Positions 1-14,426 are shown, numbered from the stretch's first letter. The stretch is 55,118 bases of DNA from Sediminibacterium sp. Gen4 (GCA_013391385.1 JACBFI010000022.1:1-55118), one strand, 5' to 3'. Notes: generated by a model from the sequence alone, not told the origin. Numbers and translations: made by a program.

Positions 1-163
1 AAATGACTAAACTTTCTGCTATAAAACTTTTATTGAATAAATTTTAAACAGGCTCTAAGCTAATTTGTTTTTTTTTAGAAAGAAATTTCTCTTTGTTTAT
101 TAATACACCAACGGTTTTGCCCCTCCCCAATAATTCCCCATATTTAACTATTAAAACTTTACC

Positions 164-2185
164 ATGAAACAACTTGCCACTTTACTAATAGGAGCGAGCT
201 TGGCTTTTGCTTCCTGTAAAAACAACACTGATTCATCTTCTTATTTTGATACAGCGGGTATGGATACCAGCGTTCATCCCGGTGATAACTTCTTTATGTA
301 TGCTAATGGCACCTGGATCAAAAACAGTGTCATCCCCGATGATCAAAGCGGATGGGGAAGTTTTTATACCCTCTATGATGAGAACCTCAAAAAAATGAGA
401 ACCATTCTAGATGAATTGTCTGCTAAGTCTGATCATAAACCCGGAAGCAACGAACAAAAAGTGGGTGATTTCTATGCGAGTGGTATGGATACTGCTGCCA
501 TTGAAAAAGCAGGATATGACCCATTGAAACCCATGTTGGCAAAAATTGATGCAGTAAAAGATCACAAAGAACTCATCAGTTTGTTGGCAACTAGTTACAC
601 AGAAGGAGATGGCGCGTTGATTGGTATTTATGTGGGCGCGGATGAAAGAAACAGTGCGAAGAATATTTTGAGTTTATATCAAACCGGATTAACCCTTCCT
701 GAAAAAGATTATTACACCAAAACCGACGCAGCCACTGCAGAAAAACGTGAGAAGCTGATTGAGCATATTACCAATCTTTTTGTGCTTACAGGTGTCGATA
801 AAACAATGGCCACTCAACAAGCAACTGCTGTACTGAAATTGGAAACTGCTATCGCGGCATCACACCTGGCGCCGGTAGAATTACGTGATCCGATTAAGAA
901 CTACAATAAAATGTCGGTTACGGATCTGCAAAAAATGTCTCCCAATATCAATTGGTCCAACTCATTGCAGCAAATGGGTATTCAGACCGATAGTGTGAAT
1001 GTTGCTCAGCCTGCTTATTATAAAACCTTAAGTGCACTATTGGCATCTCAGTCCATTGATGTCTGGAAGAGTAAAGTGAAGTTTGATTATATCTCCTCCA
1101 ATGCCTCTCTTTTAAGCAAGGCATTTGTAGATGAGCGTTTTTCATTCAATAAATTATTCTCCGGCGCCAAAACACAAGAAGACAGGTGGAAGAAAATGGT
1201 AAATAGGACAGATAATGGATTGAAAGACTTACTTGGACAAATCTTTGTTCAAAAATATTTTCCTGGAGAAGCAAAAAAGAGAATGGATGAATTGGTGAAT
1301 AATTTACAGATCGCATTTGATAAACGTATCGCGCAACTGGATTGGATGAGTGATACTACCAAACAAAAAGCAAAAGAAAAATTGTCAGCCATCATGAAAA
1401 AGATCGGCTATCCGGATCAATGGAAGTCGTATGATGATGTTACCATCACCCGAACAGATTTCTATGGCAACATGCGCAGCATCGCTAAACACGATTACAA
1501 AGAAAGCATTGCTAAAATCGGAAAGCCGGTAGACAAAACCGAATGGCAAATGACAGCACCAACAGTGAATGCATATTACAATCCAACTTTTAATGAGATC
1601 GTTTTCCCGGCAGGCATTCTGCAGTTCCCCTTCTTTGAACTGAAAGCAGATGATGCCATTAACTATGGAGCCATTGGAATGGTGATCGGTCATGAAATGA
1701 CCCATGGTTTTGATGATCAGGGTAGACAATACGATGCACAAGGCAACCTCACTGACTGGTGGACCAAAACCGATGCTGAAAAATTCACAGCCAAAGCCAA
1801 AGGAGTTATTGATCAGTACAATGCTTATACGGTATTGGATAGTTTACATGTGAACGGAGCACTAACACTAGGAGAGAACCTCGCAGATATTGGCGGATTG
1901 GCCATTGCTTACGATGCCTTCAAACTAACGCAACAAGGAAAGGGTGCTGAAAAGATCGATGGTTTTACGCCTGATCAGCGTTTCTTCCTGGGTTATGCTC
2001 AAGTATGGCGTTTGGTTGACAGACCTGAGAGCATGCGCACCCGTATTACTACCGACCCGCATAGCCCCGAAGAATTCAGGGTAAACGGTCCGTTGGCCAA
2101 TTTTGAGCCGTTCTATCAGGCTTTTGGGGTTACCGAAAAGCATAGACTCTACCGCCCGGCTGATCAACGTGCTCGAATCTGGTAG
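164..2185 (+). CDS. M13 family zinc metallopeptidase (PepO/neprilysin-like), lipoprotein
   Basis: Zinc endopeptidase of the neprilysin/PepO family, which cleaves oligopeptides outside the cytoplasm. Its 673 residues are the normal M13 length. The start is followed by a lipoprotein signal ending in AFAS-Cys18, so the protein is probably anchored in a membrane facing the periplasm or surface. The zinc site is visible as HEMTH (His510, Glu511, His514) with the third ligand in GENLAD (Glu571). The substrate-binding NAYY motif lies near residue 470 and the C-terminus ends in the family's R-x-x-IW form. It stands alone, followed by a palindromic repeat. The family call is secure; the substrate is unknown. 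Confidence 0.93.
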   Translation: MKQLATLLIGASLAFASCKNNTDSSSYFDTAGMDTSVHPGDNFFMYANGTWIKNSVIPDDQSGWGSFYTLYDENLKKMRTILDELSAKSDHKPGSNEQKVGDFYASGMDTAAIEKAGYDPLKPMLAKIDAVKDHKELISLLATSYTEGDGALIGIYVGADERNSAKNILSLYQTGLTLPEKDYYTKTDAATAEKREKLIEHITNLFVLTGVDKTMATQQATAVLKLETAIAASHLAPVELRDPIKNYNKMSVTDLQKMSPNINWSNSLQQMGIQTDSVNVAQPAYYKTLSALLASQSIDVWKSKVKFDYISSNASLLSKAFVDERFSFNKLFSGAKTQEDRWKKMVNRTDNGLKDLLGQIFVQKYFPGEAKKRMDELVNNLQIAFDKRIAQLDWMSDTTKQKAKEKLSAIMKKIGYPDQWKSYDDVTITRTDFYGNMRSIAKHDYKESIAKIGKPVDKTEWQMTAPTVNAYYNPTFNEIVFPAGILQFPFFELKADDAINYGAIGMVIGHEMTHGFDDQGRQYDAQGNLTDWWTKTDAEKFTAKAKGVIDQYNAYTVLDSLHVNGALTLGENLADIGGLAIAYDAFKLTQQGKGAEKIDGFTPDQRFFLGYAQVWRLVDRPESMRTRITTDPHSPEEFRVNGPLANFEPFYQAFGVTEKHRLYRPADQRARIW

Positions 2186-2191
2186 AGTAGG

Positions 2192-2280
2192 ACCACAGAG
2201 GTGCACGGAGTTGAACCCAGAGTTTCACAGAGGGCTTATCAGTGAAACGCTGCGCCGTACTCTGTGCAACTCTGTGGTTT
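2192..2280. repeat. palindromic REP-like intergenic element
   Basis: Imperfect inverted repeat starting six bases after the M13 peptidase stop. The left arm begins ACCACAGAGGTGCAC and the right arm ends GTGCAACTCTGTGGT, with CAGAG/CTCTG units between them. It could fold into a long hairpin and may end peptidase transcription, but there is no T-run. The 2186-2602 gap also holds a heptamer array and the rpoB promoter; I see no gene in it. Confidence 0.6.
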
Positions 2281-2337
2281 AAAAACGAATTATAATACAA
2301 GTATTATATTGATTATCAGTCCCTTAATTTAAAACTC

Positions 2338-2372
2338 CTTTCACTTTTCACCTTTCACCTCTCACTTTCTGT
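2338..2372. repeat. 7-nt-period array (CTTTCAC units)
   Basis: Four in-register heptamers (CTTTCAC, TTTTCAC, CTTTCAC, CTCTCAC) plus a degenerate fifth. This is the reverse complement of the AAAAGTG/GAAAGTG family seen at 14219, 20449 and 33768. It lies upstream of the rpoB promoter. Confidence 0.6.
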
Positions 2373-2432
2373 CTCTTTGACAGAGAACCGAAAATCTTTT
2401 TCCCCAAACAGGGTTTTGGTCTAAAATTTGTT

Positions 2433-2463
2433 TTTGCGATTGCCTTCCCATTTCCTACCTTTG
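2433..2463 (+). promoter_or_regulatory. probable rpoB promoter (Bacteroidota type)
   Basis: TTTG at 2433-2436, a 19-bp spacer, then TACCTTTG at 2456-2463. This is an exact match to the Bacteroidota -33/-7 consensus TTTG...TAnnTTTG. Transcription would start near 2470 and give rpoB a 5' leader of about 130 nt. Confidence 0.6.
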
Positions 2464-2602
2464 CCATCCTTATTTTTGGGCCAATTAGCGGGTGGACATT
2501 TTTATCATTGACGTTTGAATGATGAATGAGCCGATTGTACGTTAAGAGAATCTCACCATTCTCCCCAAATTTTTATCGTATCAAAACCGGTTTTACACAA
2601 AT

Positions 2603-6406
<3,804 letters not shown>

Positions 6407-6407
6407 T

Positions 6408-6442
6408 AAGCTGCAAGCTGCAGGCTTCAAGCTACAAGCATG
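6408..6442. repeat. 7-nt-period array (AAGCTGC units) after rpoB stop
   Basis: Heptamers AAGCTGC, AAGCTGC, AGGCTTC, AAGCTAC and AAGCATG in one register, beginning one base after the rpoB stop. Same family as 11602-11636 and, inverted, 11709-11757. Confidence 0.65.
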
Positions 6443-6498
6443 AAGTCTGCAGATTGCTTCTAATTTTTTAGCATAATAATTTAAAAACAAAGCTTGCA

Positions 6499-6512
6499 TC
6501 CGCCGCGGCGGA
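6499..6512. repeat. GC-rich perfect palindrome between rpoB and rpoC
   Basis: TCCGCCGCGGCGGA is a perfect 14-bp palindrome inside an otherwise AT-rich 128-bp spacer, 23 bases upstream of the rpoC start. It has no T-run, so it is unlikely to be an intrinsic terminator. It may affect rpoC translation or RNA processing. Confidence 0.5.
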
Positions 6513-6534
6513 CTGCAGCTCGAAGCTTAAAAAT

Positions 6535-9500
6535 ATGGCCATAAAAAGAGACAATCGCCCAAGATCAACATTCTCCGAGATCACCATCAGTCTGGCATCT
6601 CCGGACAGTATCCTCGAAAGAAGTTTTGGCGAAGTACTGAAGCCTGAAACCATTAACTATCGTACCTACAAACCAGAACGTGATGGCTTGTTCTGTGAAA
6701 GAATTTTTGGTCCGGTTAAAGATTATGAATGTGCCTGCGGTAAGTATAAGCGTATCCGTTATAAGGGTATCGTATGTGACCGTTGTGGTGTTGAAGTAAC
6801 TGAAAAGAAAGTTCGTCGCGAACGTATGGGACACATCAAATTGGTGGTTCCTGTTGTACATATCTGGTATTTCAAAAGCTTACCGAATAAGATTGGTTAC
6901 TTATTGGGTATGAGCTCTAAGAAATTAGAGACCATCATTTACTACGAGCGTTTTGTAGTGATTCAAGGTGGTGTGAAAGAGAACCTGAACATGGGTGATC
7001 TGTTGACTGAAGAAGAATACTTAGATATTCTTGACAACTTACCAAAAGATAATCAGTACCTGCCTGATGATGATCCACAAAAGTTCATCGCTAAAATGGG
7101 TGCTGAAGCTGTTCATGCATTATTGGAAAGAATCGATCTGGATGGATTGAGTTTCTCTCTGCGTAATGCAGCAGCTACTGAAACCTCTCAGCAGCGTAAA
7201 GCAGATGCCTTAAAGCGTCTGAGCGTTGTGGAATCATTCCGTGATGCAAGCACAAGAATCACTAACCGTCCTGAGTGGATGGTAATGCAATATATTCCTG
7301 TTATTCCACCGGAACTGCGTCCGTTAGTGCCTTTGGATGGTGGTCGTTTTGCGAGTTCAGATTTGAATGATCTGTATCGTCGAGTGATCATCCGTAACAA
7401 CCGTTTGAAGCGTTTGTTAGAGATCAAAGCACCGGAAGTGATCCTGCGTAACGAAAAACGTATGTTGCAGGAAGCGATCGATTCACTGTTTGATAATAGC
7501 CGTAAATCCAATGCGGTGAAAGCAGAAGGTGGTCGCGCACTGAAATCATTATCTGATGTACTGAAAGGTAAACAAGGTCGTTTCCGTCAGAACTTATTGG
7601 GTAAGCGTGTGGACTACTCTGGTCGTTCGGTGATCGTGGTTGGACCTGAACTCAAAATGCATGAGTGTGGTTTACCAAAAGATATGGCTGCTGAATTGTT
7701 CAAGCCATTTGTGATTCGTAAGTTGATTGAAAGAGGTATCGTGAAAACAGTGAAGTCTGCTAAGAAATTAGTAGATCGTAAAGAAGCTGTGATCTGGGAT
7801 ATCCTTGAAAATATTCTGAAAGGACACCCTGTATTGTTAAACCGTGCCCCAACATTGCACCGTTTGTCTATCCAGGCCTTCCAGCCAAAATTAGTTGAAG
7901 GTAAAGCGATCCAACTGCACCCACTCGTAACATCAGCGTTCAACGCGGATTTCGATGGTGACCAGATGGCGGTACACGTTCCATTGAGCAATGCTGCTGT
8001 TTTGGAAGCGCAGTTACTGATGCTTTCTTCACACAATATCCTGAACCCTCAAAATGGTACGCCTATTACCCTTCCTTCTCAGGACATGGTACTCGGTCTG
8101 TACTACATCACAAAGGGTAAGAGAACCACTGAAACTGAAGTGGTGAAAGGTGAGGGTAAAGCCTTCTATAGCATGGATGAAGTGATCATCGCTTATAATG
8201 AGCAGCGTGTTGATCTTCATGCAAACATCAAGGTGAAAGTAAACGTACGTGAAGGTGGTAAACTGGTGAAGAAACTCATCGATACGACTGTAGGACGCGT
8301 TTTATTCAACCAACATGTACCTGCTGAAGTAGGTTATATCAATGCATTGTTGACCAAGAAAAGTCTGAGAGAGATCATTGGTGATATCATCAAGATCACT
8401 GACGTTCCTAAAACAGCTAAGTTCCTCGATGATATCAAGACCCTCGGTTTCCGTATGGCCTTCCGTGGTGGTCTGTCATTCAACGTGAATGATCTGATCG
8501 TTCCTGATATGAGAAATGAACTGCTGGAGAATGCAAAAGTAGAAGTTGAAGAAGTGTGGGAGAACTATAACATGGGTCTCATCACCAATAATGAAAGATA
8601 TAACCAGGTTATTGATATCTGGAGCCGTGTGGATACACGTATCACCGAAACATTGATCCGTGAAATGCAAAATGATAAGCAGGGCTTTAACTCTGTTTAC
8701 ATGATGCTGGATTCCGGAGCCCGTGGTAGTAAAACACAGGTTAAGCAGCTGGTAGGTATTCGTGGTCTGATGGCAAAACCACGTAAAAGTGGTAGTACCG
8801 GTAGTGAGGTAATTGAAAATCCGATCCTGTCTAACTTTAAGAGTGGTCTGAACGTATTGGATTATTTCATTTCTACGCACGGTGCGCGTAAAGGTCTTGC
8901 GGATACGGCCCTGAAAACAGCGGATGCCGGTTACTTGACTCGTCGTCTGGTTGACGTATCACAAGATGTGGTGATCAGTGAAGAAGATTGTGGTACACTT
9001 CGTGGTATTGCAACAACTGCACTGAAAGACAATGAAGATGTGATTGAGCCACTGGCAGATAGAATTGAGGGACGTACTTCATTACACAATGTATACCATC
9101 CTGTAACAGATGAGTTGATCATTACTGCAGGTGAAGAGATCTCTTCTGATGACGCGAAAGCGATCGAAGAAGCAGGTATCGAAACCGTTGAGATCCGTTC
9201 TGTATTGACTTGTGAAAGCAAGCGTGGTGTGTGTGTGAAGTGTTATGGTAAGAACCTTGCAACAGGTTATCTCGCACAAAGAGGAGATGCTGTAGGTATC
9301 ATCGCTGCACAGTCAATCGGTGAGCCGGGTACTCAGTTAACACTCCGTACTTTCCACGTGGGTGGTGTTGCGGGCTCTGCTTCTGTAGAATCAACCTTGC
9401 AAGCGAAATTTGATGGAACCATTCAGTTCGATGGTCTGCGTACCGTAGAAACATTGAACAATGAAGGCAATAAAGTGAAGATCGTTATCGGTCGTACAGG

Positions 9501-10818
9501 TGAAGTGAGAATCATGGATGTTAAGAATGATCGTTTAATGATTACGAATAACGTTCCTTATGGTTCTACATTGAATGTGAAAGACGGACAGCAAGTGAAG
9601 AAAGGCGATGTAATCTGTACATGGGATCCATTCAATAACGTAATCGTTGCAGAACAGAATGGTAAGATCCGTTTTGAAAATGTAATTGATGGTATCACTT
9701 ATCGTGATGAAGCTGATGAACAAACAGGTCACCGCGAGAAAGTGGTTATTGAAACCAAGGATAAGACCAAGATCCCTACCATTATTGTTGATGGAAAAGA
9801 AATCAAGCAATACAACTTGCCTGTAGGTTCACACATTTCTGTAGAAGAAGGTGATGAAGTGAAAGCAGGACAGGTAATGGTGAAAATCCCTCGTGTACTT
9901 GGTAAGTTAAGAGATATCACCGGAGGTCTTCCTCGTGTAACTGAATTGTTTGAAGCTCGTAATCCGGGTAACCCTGCGATCGTTTGTGAGATTGATGGTG
10001 TGGTAGCATTTGGTAACGTGAAGCGTGGTAACCGTGAGATCATCGTTGAGTCTAAAGACGGTATGGTGAAGAAATACCTGGTGCCATTGACACGTCAGAT
10101 CCTGGTTCAGGATGGTGACTTCGTGAAAGCAGGTACACCAATGTCTGACGGACAAATTGCTCCAGCGGATATCCTGGCGATTAAAGGTCCATTTGCAGTA
10201 CAAGAGTACGTAGTGAATGAGATTCAGGAAGTATATCGTTTACAAGGTGTAAAAATCAACGATAAGCACATTGAAGTAATCGTTCGTCAGATGATGAAGA
10301 AAGTGGAGATTGTTGATGCGGGTGATACTAAATTCTTGGAGGAGGATCTGGAAGATCGCTTTGACTTTATCGAAGAGAACGACAGAATCTATGATAAGAA
10401 AGTAGTAACCGATGCAGGTGAAAGCACTAAGCTGAAAGCCGGACAAATCATCACTTTGCGTGAGTTGAGAGAAGAAAACTCTATCCTCCGTAGAGCGGAT
10501 AAGAAACTGGTAGAAGTGCGTGATGCAAAACCTGCTACTGCAACACCGGTACTGTTGGGTATCACGAAAGCGTCTCTGGGTGTACAAAGCTGGATCTCAG
10601 CTGCATCATTCCAGGAAACGACTAAAGTACTGAGTCAGGCGGCCATTCAAGGTAAGACCGACGCTATGTTGGGTCTGAAAGAGAATGTAATCACCGGACA
10701 CCTGATTCCTGCTGGTTCTGGACAGAAAGAGTTTGAGAACCTGATCGTAGGAAGTAAGGAAGAGTATGAAGTGCTGGCTACTACCCGCGAAGCGATGAGC
10801 TTTGATGATGAGGAATAA
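6535..10818 (+). CDS. rpoC: DNA-directed RNA polymerase subunit beta-prime
   Basis: Beta-prime subunit of RNA polymerase, carrying the catalytic magnesium site. It is 1427 residues long, typical for the phylum. The first zinc finger is complete (Cys66, Cys68, Cys81, Cys84). The catalytic NADFDGDQM motif sits at residues 470-478, and the second cysteine cluster ([15 protein letters not shown]) lies about 890 residues in. The trigger-loop region ([19 protein letters not shown]) follows. It forms an operon with rpoB and ends at a strong hairpin terminator. Confidence 0.99.
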   Translation: MAIKRDNRPRSTFSEITISLASPDSILERSFGEVLKPETINYRTYKPERDGLFCERIFGPVKDYECACGKYKRIRYKGIVCDRCGVEVTEKKVRRERMGHIKLVVPVVHIWYFKSLPNKIGYLLGMSSKKLETIIYYERFVVIQGGVKENLNMGDLLTEEEYLDILDNLPKDNQYLPDDDPQKFIAKMGAEAVHALLERIDLDGLSFSLRNAAATETSQQRKADALKRLSVVESFRDASTRITNRPEWMVMQYIPVIPPELRPLVPLDGGRFASSDLNDLYRRVIIRNNRLKRLLEIKAPEVILRNEKRMLQEAIDSLFDNSRKSNAVKAEGGRALKSLSDVLKGKQGRFRQNLLGKRVDYSGRSVIVVGPELKMHECGLPKDMAAELFKPFVIRKLIERGIVKTVKSAKKLVDRKEAVIWDILENILKGHPVLLNRAPTLHRLSIQAFQPKLVEGKAIQLHPLVTSAFNADFDGDQMAVHVPLSNAAVLEAQLLMLSSHNILNPQNGTPITLPSQDMVLGLYYITKGKRTTETEVVKGEGKAFYSMDEVIIAYNEQRVDLHANIKVKVNVREGGKLVKKLIDTTVGRVLFNQHVPAEVGYINALLTKKSLREIIGDIIKITDVPKTAKFLDDIKTLGFRMAFRGGLSFNVNDLIVPDMRNELLENAKVEVEEVWENYNMGLITNNERYNQVIDIWSRVDTRITETLIREMQNDKQGFNSVYMMLDSGARGSKTQVKQLVGIRGLMAKPRKSGSTGSEVIENPILSNFKSGLNVLDYFISTHGARKGLADTALKTADAGYLTRRLVDVSQDVVISEEDCGTLRGIATTALKDNEDVIEPLADRIEGRTSLHNVYHPVTDELIITAGEEISSDDAKAIEEAGIETVEIRSVLTCESKRGVCVKCYGKNLATGYLAQRGDAVGIIAAQSIGEPGTQLTLRTFHVGGVAGSASVESTLQAKFDGTIQFDGLRTVETLNNEGNKVKIVIGRTGEVRIMDVKNDRLMITNNVPYGSTLNVKDGQQVKKGDVICTWDPFNNVIVAEQNGKIRFENVIDGITYRDEADEQTGHREKVVIETKDKTKIPTIIVDGKEIKQYNLPVGSHISVEEGDEVKAGQVMVKIPRVLGKLRDITGGLPRVTELFEARNPGNPAIVCEIDGVVAFGNVKRGNREIIVESKDGMVKKYLVPLTRQILVQDGDFVKAGTPMSDGQIAPADILAIKGPFAVQEYVVNEIQEVYRLQGVKINDKHIEVIVRQMMKKVEIVDAGDTKFLEEDLEDRFDFIEENDRIYDKKVVTDAGESTKLKAGQIITLRELREENSILRRADKKLVEVRDAKPATATPVLLGITKASLGVQSWISAASFQETTKVLSQAAIQGKTDAMLGLKENVITGHLIPAGSGQKEFENLIVGSKEEYEVLATTREAMSFDDEE

Positions 10819-10845
10819 GATCATATGATCTTTTGAATACATGTT

Positions 10846-10877
10846 AAAGTAGGAAGTGAAAACTTCCTACTTTTTTT
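10846..10877 (+). terminator. intrinsic terminator of rpoBC
   Basis: Perfect 12-bp stem AAAGTAGGAAGT / ACTTCCTACTTT with a GAAA tetraloop, running into seven Ts. It lies 27 bases past the rpoC stop. Confidence 0.9.
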
Positions 10878-10997
10878 CAGGTATACATCGAGTTCTTTAT
10901 ACACTGTTTTTGTAATCTGATATTTATTGTTAATCTTGTTGCCCCGAAAACATAATGGGAACAAAAGCCTTTAATTTTATTATCTAAACATTAGTAC

Positions 10998-11594
10998 ATG
11001 AAAAATTTTACCATCGGGTTGAATGTAGTGTTGGCGATAGCGGTAGCTGTTTTATTTTACCTACAATTTTCTTCAGGATCAAAAGATGGGAAAGTAAGTG
11101 CTGCTGGAACGAAAGAAGTTCCTCAGGGAGATTTTAAGATCGCTTACTTTGAGATCGATTCCATTGAAGCACATTTTGATTACTATAAAGAAGTAAGTAA
11201 TTCCATTCAGTCAAAAGCGCAGGAAAATAGCAAACAGTTGAATCAACTGAAACAAACTTTTGCTGATAAATACCAGGAACTTCAGCGCACCGCTCAAACC
11301 ATGACACAGGCTGAGCTGAATAGCAAGCAGCAGGAGCTGATGCAAATGGAAAAGACATACAACAGCAAAGAGCAAATGATGAATAATGAAATGCAGGATG
11401 AGAGCATGAAAAAAATGCTGGATGTAAGACAAAAAATCAGTGACTACTTGAAAGAATACAATGTATCCAAAGGATATGCATTCATCGTAGGAAATAATGA
11501 TGCCTCTATTGCTTTCTATTACAAAGATGCAGCTTATGATATTACTGCTGATGTGATTAAGGGGTTGAATGAGAGGTATAAGAAAAAGAACTAG
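10998..11594 (+). CDS. OmpH/Skp family periplasmic chaperone
   Basis: Skp/OmpH-type protein that holds unfolded outer-membrane proteins in the periplasm. It has 198 residues. The N-terminus has a hydrophobic segment (about residues 5-24) serving as signal or anchor. A long charged, Gln/Lys-rich helical stretch (about 60-150) forms the coiled-coil arms typical of the family, and the C-terminus returns to the body (YAFIVGNND...). It is monocistronic, with its own terminator downstream. The low-complexity coiled coil makes the family call less certain than an enzyme call would be. Confidence 0.8.
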   Translation: MKNFTIGLNVVLAIAVAVLFYLQFSSGSKDGKVSAAGTKEVPQGDFKIAYFEIDSIEAHFDYYKEVSNSIQSKAQENSKQLNQLKQTFADKYQELQRTAQTMTQAELNSKQQELMQMEKTYNSKEQMMNNEMQDESMKKMLDVRQKISDYLKEYNVSKGYAFIVGNNDASIAFYYKDAAYDITADVIKGLNERYKKKN

Positions 11595-11601
11595 TCTTTT
11601 A

Positions 11602-11636
11602 AAGCTACAAGCTGCAAGCGGCAAGCTTCAAGTGAG
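11602..11636. repeat. 7-nt-period array (AAGCTAC units)
   Basis: AAGCTAC, AAGCTGC, AAGCGGC, AAGCTTC and AAGTGAG in register, eight bases after the ompH-like stop. An inverted counterpart lies at 11709-11757, on the other side of the terminator. Confidence 0.65.
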
Positions 11637-11652
11637 TAATATTTTCAATAAG

Positions 11653-11684
11653 GCAGGTGAATTTTATGTTCACCTGCTTTTTTT
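11653..11684 (+). terminator. intrinsic terminator of the OmpH-like gene
   Basis: Perfect 9-bp stem GCAGGTGAA / TTCACCTGC with a 7-nt loop, followed by seven Ts. Confidence 0.9.
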
Positions 11685-11708
11685 GTTAACAGGGATACCT
11701 GTAACGAT

Positions 11709-11757
11709 CTTGTAGCTTGTAACTTGAAGCTTGCGGCTTGCCCCTTGCCGCTTTTTT
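11709..11757. repeat. 7-nt-period array (CTTGTAG units), inverted copy
   Basis: Seven in-register units: CTTGTAG, CTTGTAA, CTTGAAG, CTTGCGG, CTTGCCC, CTTGCCG, CTTTTTT. They are the reverse complement of the AAGCTAC family at 11602, so the two arrays bracket the terminator. Confidence 0.65.
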
Positions 11758-11787
11758 CCCTATCTTCCCTCACGAACAAAACGCTAT

Positions 11788-13209
11788 ATGAATAATAACA
11801 ACCCTTCTTTCAAACCCACCCTTGGATTGTTGGATGCTACGATGATTGTAGCCGGTAGTATGATCGGTTCCGGAATTTTTATTGTGAGTGCTGATATTAC
11901 ACGTAATGTAGGCAGTGCCGGTTGGCTCATTGCTGTTTGGTTGATTACGGGATTTATGACTTTGACTGCAGCACTGAGTTATGGAGAACTGAGTGCAATG
12001 TTTCCTAAAGCCGGTGGTCAATATGTATACCTCAAAGAATCTTATAATAAACTCACCGGATTTCTTTACGGATGGAGTTTCTTCTCGGTTATTCAAACCG
12101 GAACAATCGCCGCGGTAGGAGTGGCATTCAGTAAGTTTGCAGGTTATTTCTTTCCCTCATTGGAAATGACGGATGAGAATATGCTTGCACAAATCGGTTT
12201 TGTAAAATTATATCCCGCTCAGTTTGTATCTATCGCGATCATTATTTTTCTGACCTATATCAATACCAAAGGTGTGCAAGGTGGTAAATTGATTCAGACT
12301 ACATTCACTGTAACAAAGTTGTTATCGCTTTTTGGATTGATTGTGTTTGGTTTTTTACTGGCAGCCAAATCAGAAGTTTGGAATGCGAATTGGACAGATG
12401 CTTGGTCAATGAAAAATATTTCAGGGGATAATAGTGTCACTGCAATATTAGGTGTGGCTGCATTTGGAGCTATTGCTGCGTCGATGGTAGGTTCTATTTT
12501 TAGTAGTGATGCATGGAACAATGTTACATTCATCGCAGGTGAAATTAAAAATCCACAGCGTAATATTGGCCTGAGTCTTTTTCTGGGAACACTCATCGTT
12601 ACGGTGATCTACGTGGCTGCCAATCTGATGTACTTGAGTGTACTTCCGTTGAATGATATTGCACATGCACCACAAGATCGAGTGGCAGTATCCGCGTCCA
12701 ACCTCATTTTTGGAAATATCGGTACTTATGTGATCGCCGTTATGATCATGATCTCCACTTTTGGATGTAACAATGGATTGATACTTGCGGGTGCAAGGGT
12801 ATATTATACGATGGCTCAGGATGGATTGTTTTTCAAAAAAGCAGGTGAACTGAATAAGAATGCAGTACCTGAGTGGGCACTATGGGCACAGTGTGTGGTA
12901 GCTTCTTTATTATGTTTGAGCGGTAAATATGGAGATCTGTTAGATATGGTTTCTTTTATCGTGGTGATCTTCTATGTACTGACTATTGCAGGTATCTTCA
13001 TTCTTCGTAAAAAGAGACCTGAGATTGATCGTCCATATAAAGCATTTGGCTATCCCATTTTACCTGCTATTTATATGTTGATGGGCATTACTTTCTGCGT
13101 TTTGCTGATCGTCTATAAGCCTAATTTTACATGGCCGGGACTCATCATCACACTAATTGGAATTCCTTTGTATTATCTTGCAGTACGAAATAAGAAACAA
13201 GAAGCCTGA
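11788..13209 (+). CDS. APC family amino acid permease
   Basis: Inner-membrane amino acid transporter of the APC superfamily, 473 residues, about twelve hydrophobic helices. TM1 carries the family's glycine-rich substrate loop (AGSMIGSGIF). The open frame extends back to a TTG at 11731, but that extension lies in the repeat array. The ATG at 11788, giving MNNNNPSFKPTLGLLDA, is the credible start. Its stop overlaps the start of the next gene by one base (TGATG), so the two are co-transcribed. Substrate cannot be read from sequence. Confidence 0.88.
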   Translation: MNNNNPSFKPTLGLLDATMIVAGSMIGSGIFIVSADITRNVGSAGWLIAVWLITGFMTLTAALSYGELSAMFPKAGGQYVYLKESYNKLTGFLYGWSFFSVIQTGTIAAVGVAFSKFAGYFFPSLEMTDENMLAQIGFVKLYPAQFVSIAIIIFLTYINTKGVQGGKLIQTTFTVTKLLSLFGLIVFGFLLAAKSEVWNANWTDAWSMKNISGDNSVTAILGVAAFGAIAASMVGSIFSSDAWNNVTFIAGEIKNPQRNIGLSLFLGTLIVTVIYVAANLMYLSVLPLNDIAHAPQDRVAVSASNLIFGNIGTYVIAVMIMISTFGCNNGLILAGARVYYTMAQDGLFFKKAGELNKNAVPEWALWAQCVVASLLCLSGKYGDLLDMVSFIVVIFYVLTIAGIFILRKKRPEIDRPYKAFGYPILPAIYMLMGITFCVLLIVYKPNFTWPGLIITLIGIPLYYLAVRNKKQEA

Positions 13210-14198
13210 TGAATTTTGAACAACTATTTACGGGATTCCAATCGATCCGTGTAGCCATTCTTGGGGATGTAATGTTGGATACTTACTGGTGGGGTTCTGT
13301 AGATCGTATCTCTCCCGAAGCTCCCGTTCCTGTGGTGGCTTTAAAGAATAAAGAGCTCAGGGTTGGCGGCGCTGCGAATGTCGCATTGAATACAGCTTCA
13401 CTGGGTGCCAAAACAACCATGATCTCTATTGTGGGTGCTGATACTGACGGGGAACAGTTGTTACAGTTATTGAATGATAAGCATATTGACACTTCGTATA
13501 TACGTTCGGTGAGTAGTAGGGTAACCACCAATAAAACCCGTATCATGAGCCGTAACCAGCAAATGATGCGATTAGATGCAGAGATCACTACCGATATTGA
13601 TGAGGCCACCGAAAACATGTTGATCGAACAAGTCAAACATTGTCTGGATGAGCAACATCCACAGGTGCTCATATTTGAAGATTATAATAAAGGTGTTATT
13701 ACGGAACGAATCATTCAAAACGTAACTGCATTGTGTAAAGAAAGAAATGTGATTATTGCAGTAGACCCCAAGAAAAAGAATTTCCTCTCTTACAAAGACG
13801 TCACCATTTTTAAACCGAACCTGAAGGAAGTAAAGGAAGGATTGAATTTATCGGTGGATCATATTGATTTATCTTCTTTACAACAAATACATCAACGTTT
13901 ACAAGAGCATCTTCATCATCAAATTTCATTGATTACACTCTCAGAGAAAGGGGTATTTTATCAGGATGAGACCTCTCATAAAATCATTCCCACTCATATC
14001 CGTAATATCGCAGATGTAAGTGGAGCGGGCGATACTGTGATCGCTGTAACCGCTCTTTGTTATGCAGCAACCCGAGATATGCATCTCGCCGCAGAAATGG
14101 CCAATATAGCCGGTGGACTGGTCTGCGAGCAAGTAGGCACTGCTGCTATTGATCGTGACAAGTTGTTGCAGGAATGTGAGATATTGTTGGGGGAATGA
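13209..14198 (+). CDS. PfkB family D-glycero-beta-D-manno-heptose-7-phosphate kinase
   Basis: Sugar kinase matching the kinase half of HldE/RfaE, which phosphorylates heptose 7-phosphate at C1 for LPS inner-core heptose. It has 329 residues, the size of a stand-alone kinase with no cytidylyltransferase domain. Signature 1 is GGAANVALNTASLG, and signature 2 is DVSGAGDTVIAV with the catalytic Asp. The N-terminal DVMLDTYWWG fits RfaE1. It is translationally coupled to the upstream permease through a one-base overlap. Heptose specificity is inferred from similarity; another PfkB sugar kinase remains possible. Confidence 0.85.
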   Translation: MNFEQLFTGFQSIRVAILGDVMLDTYWWGSVDRISPEAPVPVVALKNKELRVGGAANVALNTASLGAKTTMISIVGADTDGEQLLQLLNDKHIDTSYIRSVSSRVTTNKTRIMSRNQQMMRLDAEITTDIDEATENMLIEQVKHCLDEQHPQVLIFEDYNKGVITERIIQNVTALCKERNVIIAVDPKKKNFLSYKDVTIFKPNLKEVKEGLNLSVDHIDLSSLQQIHQRLQEHLHHQISLITLSEKGVFYQDETSHKIIPTHIRNIADVSGAGDTVIAVTALCYAATRDMHLAAEMANIAGGLVCEQVGTAAIDRDKLLQECEILLGE

Positions 14199-14218
14199 TT
14201 GAATACAAGTGAAAATTC

Positions 14219-14246
14219 AAAAGTAAAAAGTAAAAAGTAAAAAGTG
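14219..14246. repeat. 7-nt-period array (AAAAGTA units)
   Basis: AAAAGTA three times, then AAAAGTG, 21 bases after the kinase stop. A second, unrelated heptamer family follows at 14266. Confidence 0.65.
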
Positions 14247-14265
14247 AGTTGCTGATACTGAACAA

Positions 14266-14314
14266 CTAGCAACTAGCACCTAGTACCTAGCACCCAGTAC
14301 CCCACACCCCACAC
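14266..14314. repeat. 7-nt-period array (CTAGCAC units)
   Basis: Seven in-register heptamers: CTAGCAA, CTAGCAC, CTAGTAC, CTAGCAC, CCAGTAC, CCCACAC, CCCACAC. The consensus drifts along the array while the period stays at seven. Confidence 0.7.
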
Positions 14315-14426
14315 CCATTCAACAATCCCCGCATTTCATTAAATCCTATCTAATATTCCTCTCAAACAATTCGATTTTGTCAGTTGGGTAAATAACTAAT
14401 TTCGGGGGCTTGTAAATGAAATAGTT

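Noticed and set aside
14219-14314. CRISPR array
   Set aside because: Units are only seven bases with no spacers of constant length and no cas genes; these are tandem degenerate heptamers.
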